Source of the DNA: Amblyomma americanum
Lineage: Eukaryota > Arthropoda > Arachnida > Ixodida > Ixodidae
Assembly: GCF_052857255.1 (NCBI RefSeq)
Contig: NC_135504.1
Location: 142,874,121 to 142,938,120 of the forward strand
Direction of reading: 5' to 3'
DNA: 64,000 nt
Positions within the stretch are counted from its first letter, which is position 1; the number at the start of each line of letters is the position of its first letter. The translations under genes were made by a program, and so were the position numbers. The notes below the pieces were generated by a model. That model saw only the letters and a program-made list of their open reading frames with translations. It did not search any database and had not been told where the DNA came from. Positions 62,100-64,000 of this stretch are shown piece after piece.

Positions 62100-64000
62100 T
62101 TTCGCGCAGTTCTGAGAGAAAAGTTTACACCTTTCTCTCCTCTACTCTTCGAACCCTTGTAAAATCGATTCTCGTGAATCTTGCCAGTTTCGACCTAAAA
62201 CGATGTGACCTTTTGTTTTGAGCCGGAATACAAGTTTTCGCGCAGTTCTGAGAGAAAAAGTTTACACCTTTCTCTCGTCTACTCTTCGACGACTCGTAAA
62301 ATCGATGCTAATGAATTTTGCCAGTTTCAATCTAAAACGATGTATCCCGTTGTTTTGAGCAGGAATACAAGTTTTCGCGCAGTTCTGAGAGAAAAAGTTT
62401 ACAACTTTCTCTCGTCTAGTCTTCGGCGACTCGTAAAATTGATGCTCATGAATTTTGCTAGTTTCGATCTAAAACGATGTATCCCGTTGTTTTGAGCCAG
62501 AATACAAGTTTTCGGGCAGTTCTGAGAGAACAAGTTTACACTTTTCTCTCGTCTACTCTTCGACGACTTGTAAAATCGATGCTCGTGAATCTTGCTGGTT
62601 TCAATCTAAAACGATGTATCCTGTTGTTTTGAGCCGGAATACAAGTTTTCGCGCAGTTCTGAGAGAAAAGTTTACACCTTTCTCTCCTCTACTCTTCGAA
62701 CCCTTGTAAAATCGATTCTCGTGAATCTTGCCAGTTTCGACCTAAAACGATGTGACCTTTTGTTTTGAGCCGGAATACAAGTTTTCGCGCAGTTCTGAGA
62801 GAAAAGTTTACACCTTTCTCTCCTCTACTCTTCGAACCCTTGTAAAATCGATTCTCGTGAATCTTGCCAGTTTCGACCTAAAACGATGTGACCTTTTGTT
62901 TTGAGCCGGAATACAAGTTTTCGCGAGGTTCTGAGAGAAAACGTTTACACCTTTCTCTCGTCTACTCTTCGACAACTTGTAAAATCGATGCTCGTGAATC
63001 TTGCTAGTTTCAATCTAAAACGACGTATCCCGTTGTTTTAAGCCGGAATACAAGTTTTCGCGCAGTTCTGAGAGAAAAATTTACACCTTTCTCTCGTCTA
63101 CTCTTCGAAGACTTGTAAAATCGATGCTCGAGAATCTCGCTACTTTCGATCTAAAACGATGTATCCCGTTGTTTTGAGACGGAATACAAGTTTTCGCGCA
63201 GTTCTGAGAGAAAAAGTTTACACCTTTCTCTCGTCTACTCTTCGAAGACTTGTGAAATCGATGCTCGTGAATCTTGCTAGATTCGATCTAAAACAATGTA
63301 TCCCGTTGTTTTGAGCAAGAAAACAAGTTTTCGCGCAGTTCTGAGAGAAAAAGTTTATAAATTTCTCTCGTCTACTCTTCCACGACTTGTATTATTGATG
63401 CTCATGAATCTAGCTACTTTCGATCAAAACAATGTAACCCGTTGTTTTGAGCCGGAATACAAGTTTTCGCGCAGTTCTGAGAGAAGAAGTTTACACCTTT
63501 CTCACGTCTATATTCGACGACTTGTAAAATCGATGCTCGTGAATCTTGCTAGTTTCGACCTAAAACGATGTATCCCGTTGTTTTGAGCCGGAATACAAGT
63601 TTTCGCGCAGTTCTGAGAGAAAAAGTTTACACCTTTCTCTCGTTTACTCTTCGACGACTTGTAAAATCTATGCTCGTGAATCTTATTAGTTTCGATCTAA
63701 AACGATGAATCCCGTTGTTTTGAGCCGGATTACAAGTTTTCGCGAGGTTCTGAGAGAAAAAGTTTACACTTTTCTCTCGTCTACTCTTTGACGACTTGTA
63801 AAATCGATGCTCGTGAATCTTGCTAGATTCGATCTAAAACGATGTATCCCGTTGATTTGAGCCAGAATACAAATTTTCGGGCAGTTCTGAGAGAACAAGT
63901 TTACACATTTCTCTCGTCTACTCTTCGACGACTTGTACTATCGATGCTCGTGAATCTTGCTAGTTTCGACCTAAAACGATGTATCCCGTTGTTTTGAGCC
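62100..64000 (+). repeat. 3,278-bp HOR unit, copy 2, cut by the window end
   Basis: The first 1.9 kb of a second 3,278-bp unit, near-identical to 58,822-60,722. It follows the version without the trimer as far as it can be read. One visible difference is gagagaaaaagtttac near 62,254 against gagagaaaacgtttac near 58,975. The array continues past 64,000. No gene. Confidence 0.9.

Larger units (their letters stand above)
1..64000 (+). repeat. 137-bp satellite DNA array, whole window
   Basis: The same unit repeats head to tail from the first base to the last, always in one orientation. Unit starts at 1, 138, 275 and 412 give a period of 137 bp, and most longer repeat distances are multiples of 137 with small corrections for 1-bp indels. 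The array runs past both ends, so its true size is unknown. Nothing that is not satellite was seen. Consensus GC is about 41.6%, with 11 CpG per unit. The reading is heterochromatic satellite of a eukaryote, possibly centromeric or pericentromeric. That location is inference, because no flanking sequence, kinetochore mark or known family was available. A collapsed or expanded assembly cannot be excluded. Confidence 0.98.

Noticed and set aside
1..64000. CRISPR-like array, because of regular repeats
   Set aside because: There are no distinct spacers. The whole 137-bp period is repeated, and variants are shared along the array.
1..64000. CENP-B box in the monomer
   Set aside because: The closest match, ttcgatctaaacgatg in the 1-bp-short cassette, has TTCG, A and CG in place but lacks the final GG. 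Ordinary monomers have the wrong spacing, and the minus strand gives nothing better.

Overview
The whole 64,000-base window is one head-to-tail satellite DNA array. I found no gene, RNA gene, transposon, CRISPR array or unique sequence in it. The monomer is 137 bp: the first copies start at 1, 138, 275 and 412, so there are about 467 monomers, all in the same orientation. The consensus is about 41.6% GC by hand count (57 of 137) with 11 CpG sites, close to twice the number expected from its base composition. A long, layered, strictly tandem array of this kind points to eukaryotic constitutive heterochromatin, such as a centromere, pericentromere or heterochromatic block. I do not recognise the satellite family and cannot name the organism or even its kingdom.

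The monomers are not interchangeable. Diagnostic variants recur in fixed order, so the array is built of higher-order repeats (HORs). Three domains can be read from the variants. Domain 1 (1 to about 35,050) carries the ctggaatagaag, ttttggcgcag, ggaatgcaag, cgtgcag and tttctatcgtc variants. Its HORs are 17-mers (about 2,329 bp), 15-mers (2,053 bp) and a block of about 4.4 kb. Domain 2 (about 35,050 to 46,590) carries tttaagccgg, cacatatctctcg, gacgtatcccg and ttgctactttcg, with 8-mer (1,104 bp) and 22-mer (3,021 bp) repeats. Domain 3 (about 46,590 to 64,000) carries gtaaccttttg, gagccagaatac, cgggcagttc, ctatattcgac and gactcgtaaaatc, with repeats of 1,095 bp, about 1.9 kb and 3,278 bp.

Many repeat copies differ by whole numbers of monomers (plus or minus 1, 3, 4 or 5), as expected from unequal exchange or replication slippage in register with the 137-bp unit. 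Some local duplications are very recent: two 2,053-bp units at 14,528-18,633 differ at one base that I could see. One short cassette with a 1-bp deletion (gatctaaacg) occurs 13 times across all three domains, so the domains share an ancestor.

The open reading frames here are by-products of the repeat. Two plus-strand frames cross most of a monomer without a stop, the same peptides recur every few monomers, and the longest reaches only 153 codons. The features below tile the window by repeat structure and mark the most informative sub-features. All alignments were done by eye, so block edges given as 'about' may be off by some tens of bases.
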